DNA of 64,000 bases from positions 89,865-153,864 of the forward strand of contig JAPKZB010000002.1 in assembly GCA_026393985.1 (NCBI GenBank), in the 5' to 3' direction. Below, in pieces: positions 35,192-44,756 of this stretch (the stretch's first letter is position 1; the number at the start of each line of letters is the position of its first letter). Source of the stretch: Acidobacteriota bacterium. Its GTDB lineage: Bacteria > Acidobacteriota > Terriglobia > Bryobacterales > Bryobacteraceae. The notes beneath the pieces were generated by a model, which did not search any database, was not told where the DNA came from, and saw only the letters and a list, made by a program, of their open reading frames with translations. A program made the position numbers and the translations under genes.

Positions 35192-36982
35192 ATGATTACC
35201 GATCCGAAAGAGCAGATCAAAGGACGCTTACGCAGCCGCGCCTGGTTCGATAACCCCAACGACCCGGCTAACATGGCCATCTATCTCGAGCGGATGACTA
35301 ACTACGGGCTCACCCGGGACGAGTTACAGGGCGGCAAGCCCATCATCGGCATCGCCCAGACCGGTTCCGACCTCTCGCCCTGCAACCGCATCCATCTCGA
35401 TCTCGCCAGCCGCCTCCGCGATGGCATCCGCGACGCCGGCGGCGTGCCGCTCGTCTTTCCCACCCATCCCATCCAGGAAAGCTGCCGCCGTCCCACCGCC
35501 TCCATCGATCGCAATCTCTCCTATCTCACCCTCACCGAAATCCTCCACGGCTACCCGCTCGACGGCGTCGTCCTCACCACCGGCTGCGACAAGACCACCC
35601 CGGCCTGCATTATGGCCGCCGCCACCGTGAACATCCCGGCCATCGTCCTGAGCGGCGGCCCCATGCTCAACAGCTATTTCAAAGGCAAACCGGCCGGCAG
35701 CGGCATGGCCGTCTGGGAGGCCCGCCGCCTCCACGCCGCCGGCGAAATCGACTACAGCGAGTTCGTCGACATGGTCGTCGCCTCCGCCCCCTCCGCCGGC
35801 CACTGCAACACCATGGGCACGGCGCTTTCGATGAACTCCCTCGCCGAAGCCCTCGGCATGTCGCTGCCCGGCTGCGCCGCCATTCCCGCCCCCTACCGCG
35901 AACGCGGCCAGATGGCCTACGAAACCGGACGCCGCATCGTCGCCATGGTTGCCGAGAATCTCACCCCGTCAAAGATCCTCACCCGCGAGGCCTTTGAAAA
36001 CGCCATCGTCGTCAACTCCGCCATCGGCGGCTCCACCAATTGCCCGCCCCACCTCATCGCCATCGCCCGCCACATCGGCGTCGACCTCAAGGTGGAGGAT
36101 TGGGAAACCGTCGGCCACCATATCCCGCTCCTCGCCAACATCCAGCCCGCCGGCGACTTCCTCGGCGAAGATTACCACCGCGCCGGCGGCGTGCCGGCCA
36201 TCATCGGTGAACTCATGCGCGGCGGCCATATCCGCGAAAACGCCCTCACCGTCTCCGGCAAAACCGTCGGCGTCGCCTATGCCAACTGCGTCTCGGCCGA
36301 CCCCATCGTGATCCGCTCGATCGACCGGCCGCTCAAAGAAGACGCGGGCTTCCTGGTCGTCAAGGGCAACCTGTTCGACAGCGCCCTCGTCAAGACCTCC
36401 GTCATCGGCCACGAGTTCCGCCACCGCTACCTCGAAAACGAAGGCGACAAAAACGCCTTCACCGGCCGCGCCATCGTCTTTGAAGGCCCCGAGGACTACC
36501 ACGAACGCATTAACGACCCCTCCCTCCAGATCGACGAGCACTCCATCCTGATCATCCGCGGAACCGGCCCGGTCGGCTATCCCGGCGCCGCGGAAGTCGT
36601 CAACATGCTCCCGCCCGACGCTCTCGTCAAACGCGGCGTGAAGCAGTTAGCCACCATCGGCGATGGCCGCCAAAGCGGCACCTCCGACAGCCCGTCCATT
36701 CTCAATGCCTCCCCGGAGGCGGCCGTCGGCGGCGGCCTGGCGTTGCTCAAAACCGGCGATTCCGTCCGCGTGGATCTCAACGCCCGGACCGTGGACGTCC
36801 TGCTGTCGGACGAGGAGCTGGCGGCCCGCCGCGAGACGATGCGCGTAGCGCCCGCCGTACCGCAGTCCCCCTGGCAGGAGCTCTACCAGAAGCACGTCGG
36901 GCAGTTGGGCGAAGGGGGCGTTCTCGAGTTCGCCGTCAAGTATCAGGATATCGGCAAGGAGATCCCCCGCCACAGCCACTAA
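35192..36982 (+). CDS. IlvD/Edd-family dehydratase, D-xylonate dehydratase-like
   Basis: The 596-residue protein is an Fe-S dehydratase. It keeps the cysteines expected for the cluster ([25 protein letters not shown]) and aligns along its length, by eye, with Caulobacter xylonate dehydratase. Shared stretches include RSRAWFDNP, the ending [11 protein letters not shown] and PRH-H at the C-terminus. It would turn a pentonate into the 2-keto-3-deoxy acid. The related L-arabonate dehydratase is an alternative. It follows rnhA by 15 bp with a weak purine-rich site (AAGGGAAA), and its stop overlaps the convergent amidase gene by 4 nt. Confidence 0.85.
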   Translation: MITDPKEQIKGRLRSRAWFDNPNDPANMAIYLERMTNYGLTRDELQGGKPIIGIAQTGSDLSPCNRIHLDLASRLRDGIRDAGGVPLVFPTHPIQESCRRPTASIDRNLSYLTLTEILHGYPLDGVVLTTGCDKTTPACIMAAATVNIPAIVLSGGPMLNSYFKGKPAGSGMAVWEARRLHAAGEIDYSEFVDMVVASAPSAGHCNTMGTALSMNSLAEALGMSLPGCAAIPAPYRERGQMAYETGRRIVAMVAENLTPSKILTREAFENAIVVNSAIGGSTNCPPHLIAIARHIGVDLKVEDWETVGHHIPLLANIQPAGDFLGEDYHRAGGVPAIIGELMRGGHIRENALTVSGKTVGVAYANCVSADPIVIRSIDRPLKEDAGFLVVKGNLFDSALVKTSVIGHEFRHRYLENEGDKNAFTGRAIVFEGPEDYHERINDPSLQIDEHSILIIRGTGPVGYPGAAEVVNMLPPDALVKRGVKQLATIGDGRQSGTSDSPSILNASPEAAVGGGLALLKTGDSVRVDLNARTVDVLLSDEELAARRETMRVAPAVPQSPWQELYQKHVGQLGEGGVLEFAVKYQDIGKEIPRHSH

Positions 36983-38517
36983 CGTCGGCGCTTGCCCAGC
37001 GGCGGCGTCGACGCCGGCGGCCGCCGGTGGTGCGTTGCTTGCTCGTAGGCGTAGGCCAGGTTGATCAGGGTCGCCTCGGACCAGGGGCGGCCCAGCAGCG
37101 TCATGCCCAGCGGCAGCTGGTTCCCGCGCGTGTAGCCTATGGGAACGTTGATGGCCGGAAAGCCGGTCGTCGGCGAGAACACCTGGCTGTTATCCCCGTG
37201 AGGCGTGTTGAGGTCGCCTATGCGGCGCGGCGGATTGCTCCAGGTCGGGTAGATGTAGGCGTCCAGCTGATACCTCTCCATCGCCTCCAGTACCGCCCCG
37301 CGAAACCGTTCCCGATACGCCGTATCCGCCCGGCAGGCGGCCGATTCCGGCCCGTTCACCGGTCCGCGTTCGGCCATCTCCAAGCGCCGCTGGACGTTCG
37401 GGTGAAACTGGTTCGAACGCAGGATCTCGCCGAGCGTCTGCACCGGAACCTGCCCGGCGCGAGCGGCCAGGAAGCGTGGCAGGTCATAGGCAAATCCCAT
37501 GCAAGGACCGGCCTGGCTGTCCCGGCGCAAAGCCGCAAACTCAGGAATCGGCGCAACCTCCACCACCTTGGCCCCGGCGCGCCGAAGCTCCCCGAGAGCG
37601 CGGTTGAATACGGCCACCACCTCCGGGTCGGTTGACTCCCGCATGTAAGCCTCCCGCAGCACGCCCACCGTCGCCCCGCGCAGCGCCTGCGCGTTCAGTT
37701 GCAATGGCGGCAAGTGCTCATCGGCCCCGGCGGTAACCGCATCGTCCGGATCCGCACCGGCCACCACGGCCAGAATCTTCGCGGCATCTTCCACCGTCCG
37801 GGTGATCGGTCCCGCAATATCGGCCAGCAGAACCAGCGGGAAAACCCCGGCGCGGCTGGTCAGGCCCATCGTCGAACGGATGCCCACCAGCGCCTGGTGC
37901 GACGATGGCCCGCGGATCGAGTTCCCCGTATCCGTGCCCAACCCGGCCAGACCCAGGTTGGCCGCCACCGCCGCGGCGGTGCCGCCGCTCGATCCAGCCG
38001 TCACGCGGTCGAGCGCGTACGGGTTCTTCGTATAGCCGGGCAGCACGGAGTTCACTGTTTCGTAAGGACTGAACGCCCATTCCGCCATCGAGGTCTTCGC
38101 CAGAATCACCGCTCCGGCCTGTCGCGCGCGGGCTACTTGAAAGGCGTCCCGCGTCGGGATGTACCGGGAGAAAACCAGCGCGCCGTTCGACGTGGGCAGC
38201 CCTGCGGTTTCAAAATTGTCTTTCACCAGCAGCGGAACGCAGTGCAGTGGGCCCGCCGGGCCGCTCCTCTGATAACGCCGGTCCAACTCCCGGGCCTCCC
38301 CAAGAGCACGAGGGTTCACCACAACCAGCGAGTTCAGCGCCGGACCCTGCTGATCGTAGGCCGCAATCCGGTCGAGATAGATCTGCACCAGACCCTCACA
38401 GCTCAGGCGCTTAGCCCGAAACGCGGCGTGCACCGCGGCGATGGTTGTCTCTTCAACCGGAAAGGGACGCCCGGCATACAACGCCGCTACTGCGAAAAAT
38501 GCCACCAGAAAACGCAT
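36979..38517 (-). CDS. Exported amidase (amidase signature family)
   Basis: The 512-residue protein has a signal peptide ([14 protein letters not shown]) and the Ser-cisSer-Lys triad region of amidase-signature enzymes: Lys in PLLVKDNF, the first Ser in [12 protein letters not shown] and the nucleophile in [13 protein letters not shown]. The motif usually reads GTDTGGSIRxPA; here Asn replaces one Gly and Ser follows the Pro. It would hydrolyse an amide in the periplasm; the substrate is unknown. TACACT lies 6 nt before the ATG, suggesting a leaderless message. It is divergent from the kinase-TonB gene. Confidence 0.85.
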   Translation of the reverse strand: MRFLVAFFAVAALYAGRPFPVEETTIAAVHAAFRAKRLSCEGLVQIYLDRIAAYDQQGPALNSLVVVNPRALGEARELDRRYQRSGPAGPLHCVPLLVKDNFETAGLPTSNGALVFSRYIPTRDAFQVARARQAGAVILAKTSMAEWAFSPYETVNSVLPGYTKNPYALDRVTAGSSGGTAAAVAANLGLAGLGTDTGNSIRGPSSHQALVGIRSTMGLTSRAGVFPLVLLADIAGPITRTVEDAAKILAVVAGADPDDAVTAGADEHLPPLQLNAQALRGATVGVLREAYMRESTDPEVVAVFNRALGELRRAGAKVVEVAPIPEFAALRRDSQAGPCMGFAYDLPRFLAARAGQVPVQTLGEILRSNQFHPNVQRRLEMAERGPVNGPESAACRADTAYRERFRGAVLEAMERYQLDAYIYPTWSNPPRRIGDLNTPHGDNSQVFSPTTGFPAINVPIGYTRGNQLPLGMTLLGRPWSEATLINLAYAYEQATHHRRPPASTPPLGKRRR

Positions 38518-38523
38518 CGTCCC

Positions 38524-38552
38524 AGTGTAAAGCCTGGCCGGGACGATATACT
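38524..38552. promoter_or_regulatory. Divergent -10 elements for the amidase and kinase-TonB genes
   Basis: AGTGTA (38524-38529) reads TACACT on the minus strand, 6 nt before the amidase ATG at 38517. TATACT (38547-38552) lies 8 nt before the kinase ATG at 38561. Both imply leaderless or nearly leaderless messages from a 43-bp intergenic region. Confidence 0.45.
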
Positions 38553-38560
38553 TTCGGGTG

Positions 38561-40009
38561 ATGCAGCGGCTGGGTCCATATGAGTTGGTCGCCGAATTGG
38601 GGCGAGGAGGCATGGGGGTGGTCTACCAGGGCTTCGATCCGCTCATCCGCCGTTCGGTGGCGATCAAGACCCTCCGGCTCTACGATGCGCCTCCGGCCGA
38701 ACGTGCCCTACTCGAAGATCGCTTGGCCCGGGAAGCGCAGTCAGCCGGCCGCTTGTCGCATCCCAACATCGTCACCATCCACCAGATTGGTTACGACCAA
38801 ACGGAGATCGGCGACCGGCTGGCCTACATCGTCATGGAATACGTCCCCGGCCAAACCCTGGCCGACCGCCTGACGCAATCTCCCCCGCTCGACCGCCAAG
38901 CCACTCTGGACATTCTCGCCCAAACGGCCGACGCCCTTGATTACGCACACTCCCAGGGCGTCATCCACCGCGATATCAAACCCGCTAATCTTCTGCTCAG
39001 CCAGCAAGGACGCGTCAAGGTAGCCGATTTCGGCATCGCGAAAATCACCTCGCAATCGGTCACACAGACCGGCGCCATGCTGGGTTCGCCCTACTACATG
39101 GCCCCCGAACAGATCCGGGCCGAGGCGCTCGATGGACGCGCCGACCAGTTCTCGCTCGCCGTCGTAGCCTTTGAAATGCTCTCCGGGCAGCGTCCCTTCA
39201 CCGCCGACACCCCCTCGGCGCTCGTCTACCAGATCGCCCACCTGGAAACCCCCACCGCCTCCCTCCTGCGGGCCGGCCTGTCGCCGGCTACCGTGCAGGT
39301 AATCCGCACCGCCATGGCGAAACAACCGGCCGACCGCTATGCCACGTGCCGGCAGATGGTCGCGGCCCTCCGGGACTCTTTCCATGCCCCCTTTGCCCCC
39401 GTCCCGGCGACCCGCACGGCAGGCCGAAACACCGGGCGGCGTGGCTGGTCCGGCTGGCTATTCGGCCTGACGACTCCCATCCTGTTGGCCGCCGGCGTCC
39501 TCGGTTGGTTGCAGTATCGCGATGGTTCGTCCCCGGCGCTGCCGCTGCCCCTCTCCGCCCCGCCAACAGCCACCCCCAAGTCGAGGCCCCGGCCCGCGGC
39601 GCCCCGGCAGCAACGCTCCGAACCGGCCAGCGAAGCCGCCGTCGCTGCAGCGCCCGTAATCACCGAACCCCCACCCCCACTTCCAGAAGGTCCGGTAACA
39701 AAAGGAGCGCCCGCCGTTCTGCGCAAGGTAGACCCGGTCTACACCGAAGCGGCCCGCCGCGCCCGCATCGAAGGCGTCGTCTCCTTACGCGTCCGTGTCT
39801 CCCCGGCCGGCATACCGGAGCAGATCGAAGTCGCGCAGAGTCTCGATCCGGGTCTCGATCAGCGCGCCATAGAAGCGCTCTCGCAGTGGCGCTTCACCCC
39901 GACTTCGGCCCCGGAAGCAAGTCCCACCTCCTGGACCGGCATCGTACAACTCAACTTCCGGTTGCTCAATCCGCCCGGCAACGCGGCGCCGACACTTCGC
40001 AAAAAGTGA
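38561..40009 (+). CDS. Ser/Thr protein kinase with C-terminal TonB domain
   Basis: The 482-residue protein has a Hanks-type kinase domain: glycine loop GRGGMG at about residue 14, VAIKTL lysine, HRDIKPAN with the catalytic Asp near 138 and ADFGIAK. A membrane helix follows at about 290-312, then a proline-rich linker (about 315-375). A TonB C-terminal domain (about 380-465) shows [34 protein letters not shown] and QWRFTP. Topology therefore puts the kinase in the cytoplasm and the TonB-like domain in the periplasm. Such a TonB end normally touches outer-membrane receptors, so the protein could couple envelope state to phosphorylation. ATG 38561 is preferred over GTG 38558. Confidence 0.88.
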   Translation: MQRLGPYELVAELGRGGMGVVYQGFDPLIRRSVAIKTLRLYDAPPAERALLEDRLAREAQSAGRLSHPNIVTIHQIGYDQTEIGDRLAYIVMEYVPGQTLADRLTQSPPLDRQATLDILAQTADALDYAHSQGVIHRDIKPANLLLSQQGRVKVADFGIAKITSQSVTQTGAMLGSPYYMAPEQIRAEALDGRADQFSLAVVAFEMLSGQRPFTADTPSALVYQIAHLETPTASLLRAGLSPATVQVIRTAMAKQPADRYATCRQMVAALRDSFHAPFAPVPATRTAGRNTGRRGWSGWLFGLTTPILLAAGVLGWLQYRDGSSPALPLPLSAPPTATPKSRPRPAAPRQQRSEPASEAAVAAAPVITEPPPPLPEGPVTKGAPAVLRKVDPVYTEAARRARIEGVVSLRVRVSPAGIPEQIEVAQSLDPGLDQRAIEALSQWRFTPTSAPEASPTSWTGIVQLNFRLLNPPGNAAPTLRKK

Positions 40010-40041
40010 CTGGCCGCCCCGTTGCCGGGCCGATTCCCGCC

Positions 40042-40785
40042 CTAAACCAGCGACGATGACGCCTCTTCCAGAGCTGCCAGACACTCCCGCAGCCACGTCC
40101 GGCAGTACCGCCGCTCCGTGAAGCCCGCCTCACTCTCGCAAAACGCCGTAAACGAAAGGCTGGTCTTGTCCACGGACTGGTACACCGCACCGTCCAAAGC
40201 CGGAATCGTAATCTCCGTTGCGCCGGCAGCCAGCAGATCCTTCCGGATGTTGGAGCTTTCGTACACGTCAAACCGCGCCGCCACTCCCAGGTTCTTCACA
40301 ATCACGTACTTCACATCGGAACCCAGCGCTGCAAAGCATTCCTTCAGGTGTCCTACGCTATCTACCGCTCCCCCAAGAACATAAATGATCGTGATGTCCA
40401 GTTGGCTGGCCTCGGCCTCTTCGAGCGCACCGCCCTTGTACAGCCAGTTCTTCAGGTCCTCGCCGGAGCGCGCGCCTAGATCGACCAGCGCCAGCCGGTT
40501 CGGTTTGCCGTCCATCAGGAAGTCCAAAACCGGGGCGATCGATACCGCCTTGTCCACTTCCACCGACACCGTATGGGAGGGGTGGAAGCGAAGCAGTTGG
40601 CCCGTCGGCCCTTCGGCGTCGAAGGCCCGGAACGGGGTCTCCCGGGTGGAGAGAAACTCGGCAACCAGGCGGGCAACCGTGGTTTTTCCCACGCCGCCCT
40701 TCTCGCCGTGCGTGATCAGCAGGCGGGGATTGGTAGGTGCCGGTACATTCTTCTGTTGTTTTTTCGGTGCTTTGGCGGTGCTCAT
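40042..40785 (-). CDS. ParA/MinD-like P-loop ATPase
   Basis: The 247-residue protein has a deviant Walker A motif KGGVGKTT at residues 29-36, after a Lys/Gln-rich N-terminus. A hydrophobic strand followed by Asp (LALVDLGARSGED) is in the switch II position. This places it in the ParA/MinD/Mrp group. No parB-like gene, centromere-like repeats or plasmid genes are nearby, so chromosome partition is not supported. A small HTH-like protein is encoded 5 bp upstream and is probably its partner. It converges on the kinase-TonB gene with 32 bp between stops. Role unknown. Confidence 0.72.
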   Translation of the reverse strand: MSTAKAPKKQQKNVPAPTNPRLLITHGEKGGVGKTTVARLVAEFLSTRETPFRAFDAEGPTGQLLRFHPSHTVSVEVDKAVSIAPVLDFLMDGKPNRLALVDLGARSGEDLKNWLYKGGALEEAEASQLDITIIYVLGGAVDSVGHLKECFAALGSDVKYVIVKNLGVAARFDVYESSNIRKDLLAAGATEITIPALDGAVYQSVDKTSLSFTAFCESEAGFTERRYCRTWLRECLAALEEASSSLV

Positions 40786-40790
40786 GGCGT

Positions 40791-41150
40791 TTAAAGGTCC
40801 TCGATGCGTGAAAATGGGTGACTTTTCGATTTGGGTTGGATCGCTTGACCAAGCGATTGACGGAGAAGTTTCCGGCGCACGGACGGCGCCAGTAGGGCGG
40901 AGAGCTGAACGGTGGTTAACGCCCACGCCGGGGTCGGGGCTCTGGCTGCAAGCCAATCTTCCACCTCCTCGCGCGAAACGTCGATGATGCGGCTCAGTTC
41001 GGACGCGGTCAGGCCAGCTAGCTCCATCTCGCTCCGCAGAAGCGAGGGTTCGACCGCGGCATAACCTCCAAGCGGCGTAACAGCCGCAAGCGAACGCAAC
41101 TCCGACAACTCTTTTTCGAGATCGTCGAGCAGTTGCAAAATTGTGTCCAT
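40791..41150 (-). CDS. Small protein with HTH-like region, partner of the ParA-like ATPase
   Basis: The 119-residue protein starts with a helix that looks coiled-coil (ILQLLDDLEKELSELRSLA). A helix-turn-helix-like segment follows: RSEMELAGLTASELSRIIDVSREEVEDWL, similar in layout to the Xre/Cro type. It could be a DNA-binding adaptor for the ATPase encoded 5 bp downstream. An alternative in-frame ATG at 41169-41171 would add seven residues (MAEPCAS). The family is not recognised. Confidence 0.55.
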   Translation of the reverse strand: MDTILQLLDDLEKELSELRSLAAVTPLGGYAAVEPSLLRSEMELAGLTASELSRIIDVSREEVEDWLAARAPTPAWALTTVQLSALLAPSVRRKLLRQSLGQAIQPKSKSHPFSRIEDL

Positions 41151-41171
41151 GGATGCGCACGGTTCAGCCAT

Positions 41172-41357
41172 TAAGCGACAACAGCAACGAGAGCGACCTG
41201 GAGGGAGTCAACCAGCATGTTGCCCTCCCATGATACTACCGCCGGTGGCGTATTGAGTAGAGCGCGCAACAAGGGAATGTGGCCAGCCTGCCGCTCCTCG
41301 TCGCCAACCCCTGCACGCGCTCGTGATACCCTGCAATCGCGGAACCCGCTCTCTAAT
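41172..41357. other. Intergenic region before the two-domain hydrolase
   Basis: No gene is supported here, although the hydrolase frame is open back to an ATG at 41217; that extension reads as unstructured. TACCCT at 41329-41334 could be a -10, leaving a leader of about 17-20 nt to the ATG at 41358. No -35 is clear. Confidence 0.3.
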
Positions 41358-43415
41358 ATGACCTCCCCCCGGCTCCTCCTCCCCCTGCTCTGCGCCGCTC
41401 TGCTCCCGGCCCAACCCCCCGCTCCGCTCAACGTTGGCGGCCAGTACGCCGCGCCCTTTGAAGCCTGGCTCACCCGCCACGCCAAACAACTCTGGGACCA
41501 GCGCGAACAAGCCCTCAACCGCCTCGCCACCGCCGCGCAGATCCGCGAACGCCAAACCACCCTCCGCCAAGCCATGCTCTCCACCCTGGGCGGCCTCCCC
41601 TCCACCAAAACCCCCCTCAACGCCCGCGTCACCGGCTCCTTCGTCCGCGACGGCTATCGCGTCGAAAACATTATCTTTGAAAGCCAGCCCGGCTTCCTCG
41701 TCACCGCCAACCTCTACCTCCCCTCCACCGGCCGCCCCCCCTACCCCGCCGTCCTCGGCGTCGCCGGCCACAGCAACAACGGCAAAGCCTCCGCCACCTA
41801 CCAGTCCGCCTTCATCGGGTTCGCCAAACAAGGCTTCGCCGTCCTTGCCTACGATCCCCCCGGCCAGGGCGAACGCCTCGAATACCTCGACCCCGACACC
41901 GCCCGCTCCCGCCCCGGCATCGGCGTCGCCGAACACAACATGGCCGGCCTCCAAACCCTCCTCACCGGTCACAGCCTCGCCCGCTACTTCATCTGGGACG
42001 GCATCCGCGCCTTCGACTATCTCCTCACCCGACCCGAAATCGACCCCCGCCGCATCGCCGTCGCCGGTAACTCCGGCGGCGGCACCCAGGCCTCCTACCT
42101 CGCCGTCTTCGAACCCCGCCTCGCCGCCGTCGTCGCCTCCTGCTACATCACCCGCTGGCGGGAACTCTGGGACGGCCCCGGTCCCCAGGACGCCGAACAG
42201 ATCTTCCCCCGCTTCCTCGAACAGGGCCTCGACTTCGGCGACTTCGCCCTCGCCCACGCCCCCCGCCCCTTCCTCATGACCACCGCTATCCGCGACTTCT
42301 TCCCCATCGACGGCGCCCGCGCCACCTTCAAACAAAACCAGCGCCTCTTCGACATGCTCGGCGCCGGCGAAAAAGCCGCCTACTTCGAATACGACGATAC
42401 CCACGGCTGGTCCCAACCCCGCCGCGAAGCCGCCTACCGCTTCCTCGCCAAAAATCTCCAGGGCCGCGACATCGACGGCCGCGAACCTGCCCTCCTGCCC
42501 GAAGAGGAGTCGCTTCTCTATGCCACCCCCACCGGCCAGGTCTCCAGCTCCGGCGCCCGCCAAACCGTCCGTACCCTCAACCTCGCCGAAGCCCGGCGCC
42601 TGGCCGCCGTCCGGCCCCCCGTCACCCTCGCCTCCGTCCGCACCGCCCTCGGCTGGACCGTCGCCCCCTCCGCCCCCGCCTCCCGCGCCATCGGCGACGA
42701 AACCCGCGCCGGCATCCGCATCGAAAAACTCGAACTCACCGTCGAAGGCGGCGTCCCCATTCCCGCCCTCCTGTTCCACCCCGCCCGCGCCCGTCGCGCC
42801 GTCCTCTTTGCCAGCTCCTTCGGCAAAGCCGCCGACCCCGACCTGCTCGAACTCGCCCAGGCCGGAACCCTCGTCCTCGCCCTCGACCCCCGCGGCACCG
42901 GCGAGAGCTATCAAACGCCCAACCGCGGCGGCTACCGCCAGGACTACCAACTCGCCGCCCGCGCCATGCTCCTCGGCCGCAACCTCGTCCAAATGCAAAC
43001 CGCCGACCTTCTCGCCGCCGCCCGCTACCTCCAATCCCGCCCCGAAGCCGCCAACCTCCCCCTCGCCCTCTACGCCAAAGGCGCCCTCGGCCCCGCCGCC
43101 ACCTTCGCCGCCGCCCTCGAACCCTCCCTCGCCGAACTCGTCCTCGACCGCTCCATCGTCAGCTATCTCGACCTCGCCGCCGCCCCCGTCCACGAAGGCC
43201 TCAACACGGTCGTCGTTCCCGGCGTCCTCCGCCATCTCGACCTGCCCGAGGTCGTCAAACTCATCGCCCCCCGCCCGGTCACCCTCATCTCCCCCGTCTA
43301 CCCGAATGGCCGCCGCCTGCTCTCCTCCGAAGTCACCGTGCCCGGCGCCCGCGTCCTCCTCCGCGGCGAAGGCTGGAATCTCCAGCGCACCCTCCCGCCC
43401 TGGTTTGTTCAATAA
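41358..43415 (+). CDS. Exported alpha/beta hydrolase with two tandem domains (acetyl xylan esterase-like)
   Basis: The 685-residue protein has a signal peptide (LLLPLLCAALLPAQ). The first alpha/beta-hydrolase domain (to about residue 375) has GVAGHSNNG as an oxyanion-type loop, AVAGNSGGGTQ as the nucleophile elbow with Ser, and DDTHGWSQP with the probable catalytic His. The second half (about 400-685) repeats the fold (VLALDPRGTGES). Its nucleophile-elbow position reads YAKGALG, without Ser, so this copy looks inactive. Acetyl xylan esterase or a related carbohydrate esterase is the best guess. Codon use is extremely C-rich at third positions. Confidence 0.72.
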   Translation: MTSPRLLLPLLCAALLPAQPPAPLNVGGQYAAPFEAWLTRHAKQLWDQREQALNRLATAAQIRERQTTLRQAMLSTLGGLPSTKTPLNARVTGSFVRDGYRVENIIFESQPGFLVTANLYLPSTGRPPYPAVLGVAGHSNNGKASATYQSAFIGFAKQGFAVLAYDPPGQGERLEYLDPDTARSRPGIGVAEHNMAGLQTLLTGHSLARYFIWDGIRAFDYLLTRPEIDPRRIAVAGNSGGGTQASYLAVFEPRLAAVVASCYITRWRELWDGPGPQDAEQIFPRFLEQGLDFGDFALAHAPRPFLMTTAIRDFFPIDGARATFKQNQRLFDMLGAGEKAAYFEYDDTHGWSQPRREAAYRFLAKNLQGRDIDGREPALLPEEESLLYATPTGQVSSSGARQTVRTLNLAEARRLAAVRPPVTLASVRTALGWTVAPSAPASRAIGDETRAGIRIEKLELTVEGGVPIPALLFHPARARRAVLFASSFGKAADPDLLELAQAGTLVLALDPRGTGESYQTPNRGGYRQDYQLAARAMLLGRNLVQMQTADLLAAARYLQSRPEAANLPLALYAKGALGPAATFAAALEPSLAELVLDRSIVSYLDLAAAPVHEGLNTVVVPGVLRHLDLPEVVKLIAPRPVTLISPVYPNGRRLLSSEVTVPGARVLLRGEGWNLQRTLPPWFVQ

Positions 43416-43445
43416 GCGTTCGTTCATTAGGCCGACCCCCCCCGT

Positions 43446-43474
43446 TTGAGTCCGTCCGGAATTTCCAGTACGCT
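43446..43474 (+). promoter_or_regulatory. Promoter of the exported PLP-enzyme gene
   Basis: TTGAGT (43446-43451) and TACGCT (43469-43474) are separated by 17 bp. The -10 lies 7 nt before the ATG at 43482, so the transcript should start at or next to the start codon. Confidence 0.55.
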
Positions 43475-43481
43475 GTAGGGC

Positions 43482-44699
43482 ATGACCACCCGGCGTACCT
43501 TCCTAGCCTCTGCCATGGCGGCCGGCGCAGCCTTCGGCAACTCCAAGACATTCCCCTATCAGGAATTCGAGCAGCGCATCGCCAAAAAAGATTTCCGCGA
43601 CATGACCAAGGACGTCCTCCCCACGCCCTGCATGGTCGTCGATCTCGATCTCTTTGAGAAAAACCTCAAAACCATGGCCGACTACGCCAAGTCGGCCCCC
43701 ATCCAACTCCGTCCCCACGTGAAGGTACACAAGAGTCTGGATATCGCCAAACGCCAAGTGGCCCTCGGCGCCATCGGCGTCACCACCGCCACCATCGCCG
43801 AAAGCGAACTGATGTCCCGCGGCGGCATCAAAGGCGTCCTCTGGACCAAACAACCGGCCAGCAACAACAACATCATCCGCGCCGTCAACCTGAGCAAGGC
43901 TGACCCTACGTTCATGTTCGTCGTCGACGACTTCAACGTGCTGGCGAAGGTCGACGAAGCCGCCGCCGCCGCCAAAACCAAGTGCCGCATCGTCGTCTCG
44001 GTCTACGCCGGCCTCACCCGCCAGGGCATCGCCAACGGCCAGCCTGCCGTCGACCTCGCCAAGCGCGTCCTCTCGGCCAAAAACGTCAGCTTCGAAGGTT
44101 GGATGGCCTACTCCGGCGGCGCCTCTCATACCAAAGGTTGGCAAGCCCGCCTCCAGAAGTCGATTGAAGACCTCTCCGGCGTGAACGAAACCGTTGCTCT
44201 CGCCAAAAAAGCCGGTCTCCCCGCCGGCATCGTCAGCGGCGGCTCCACCGGGACCTACAACATGGACCACGAACTCGGGCTCACCGAACTCGAGTGCGGC
44301 AGCTATGTCTTCATGGACTCCATCTACCGCGCCGTCGGCGGTAAGTCCAACGGCGAAATCTACACCGATTTCGACAACTCCCTCAGCATCATCGCCACGG
44401 TCGACAGCAAACACCACGCCGGCCAAGCCACCATCGACTACGGCAACAAGGCGCTCATCCAGACGACCGACCAGGTGAAGGGTATGCCCTGGATGCGCCT
44501 CGAAAAGCAGGGCGCCGAGTACGGCATCCTCCGCTGGAGCGATGGCGGCGGAGAAACCAAAGTCGGCGACCGCGTCGAGATCTACTGCTCCAACCTCGAC
44601 ATGAGCACCAACTGCTACGACCGCTACTACATCGCCCGCGGCAATCAAATCGTCGACGTCTGGCCCATCATGGGCCGGGCCGGCGCCGCCCAACGCTAA
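43482..44699 (+). CDS. Exported PLP-dependent enzyme of the D-threonine aldolase/alanine racemase fold
   Basis: The 405-residue protein starts MTTRRTFLASAMAAGAAFG, a twin-arginine-like leader. It then has the alanine-racemase-like barrel with the PLP lysine in LRPHVKVHKS and phosphate-binding SGGSTGTYN. Overall it resembles D-threonine aldolase/DSD1-type enzymes. In those the metal site near the C-terminus reads H-x-C/D followed by T-x-N. Here the matching stretch is NLDMSTNCYD, so the His seems to be Asn, and metal binding may be lost or changed. Substrate unknown; a periplasmic PLP enzyme would be unusual. It lies just upstream of PSD1/DUF1501 pair 4. Confidence 0.75.
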   Translation: MTTRRTFLASAMAAGAAFGNSKTFPYQEFEQRIAKKDFRDMTKDVLPTPCMVVDLDLFEKNLKTMADYAKSAPIQLRPHVKVHKSLDIAKRQVALGAIGVTTATIAESELMSRGGIKGVLWTKQPASNNNIIRAVNLSKADPTFMFVVDDFNVLAKVDEAAAAAKTKCRIVVSVYAGLTRQGIANGQPAVDLAKRVLSAKNVSFEGWMAYSGGASHTKGWQARLQKSIEDLSGVNETVALAKKAGLPAGIVSGGSTGTYNMDHELGLTELECGSYVFMDSIYRAVGGKSNGEIYTDFDNSLSIIATVDSKHHAGQATIDYGNKALIQTTDQVKGMPWMRLEKQGAEYGILRWSDGGGETKVGDRVEIYCSNLDMSTNCYDRYYIARGNQIVDVWPIMGRAGAAQR

Positions 44700-44714
44700 G
44701 CCCCCTTGCTCAGC

Positions 44715-44743
44715 CTCCGGGACGGTCCTCCCCCGTCCCGGAG
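44715..44743 (+). terminator. Strong GC stem-loop between the PLP-enzyme gene and DUF1501 pair 4
   Basis: CTCCGGGACG (44715-44724) pairs perfectly with CGTCCCGGAG (44734-44743) around a 9-nt loop. There is no T-run, so it may act as a Rho-independent-like or RNA-stabilising structure. It lies 13 nt before the GTG used by the next gene. Confidence 0.45.
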
Positions 44744-44756
44744 CCAACAGATCCCC

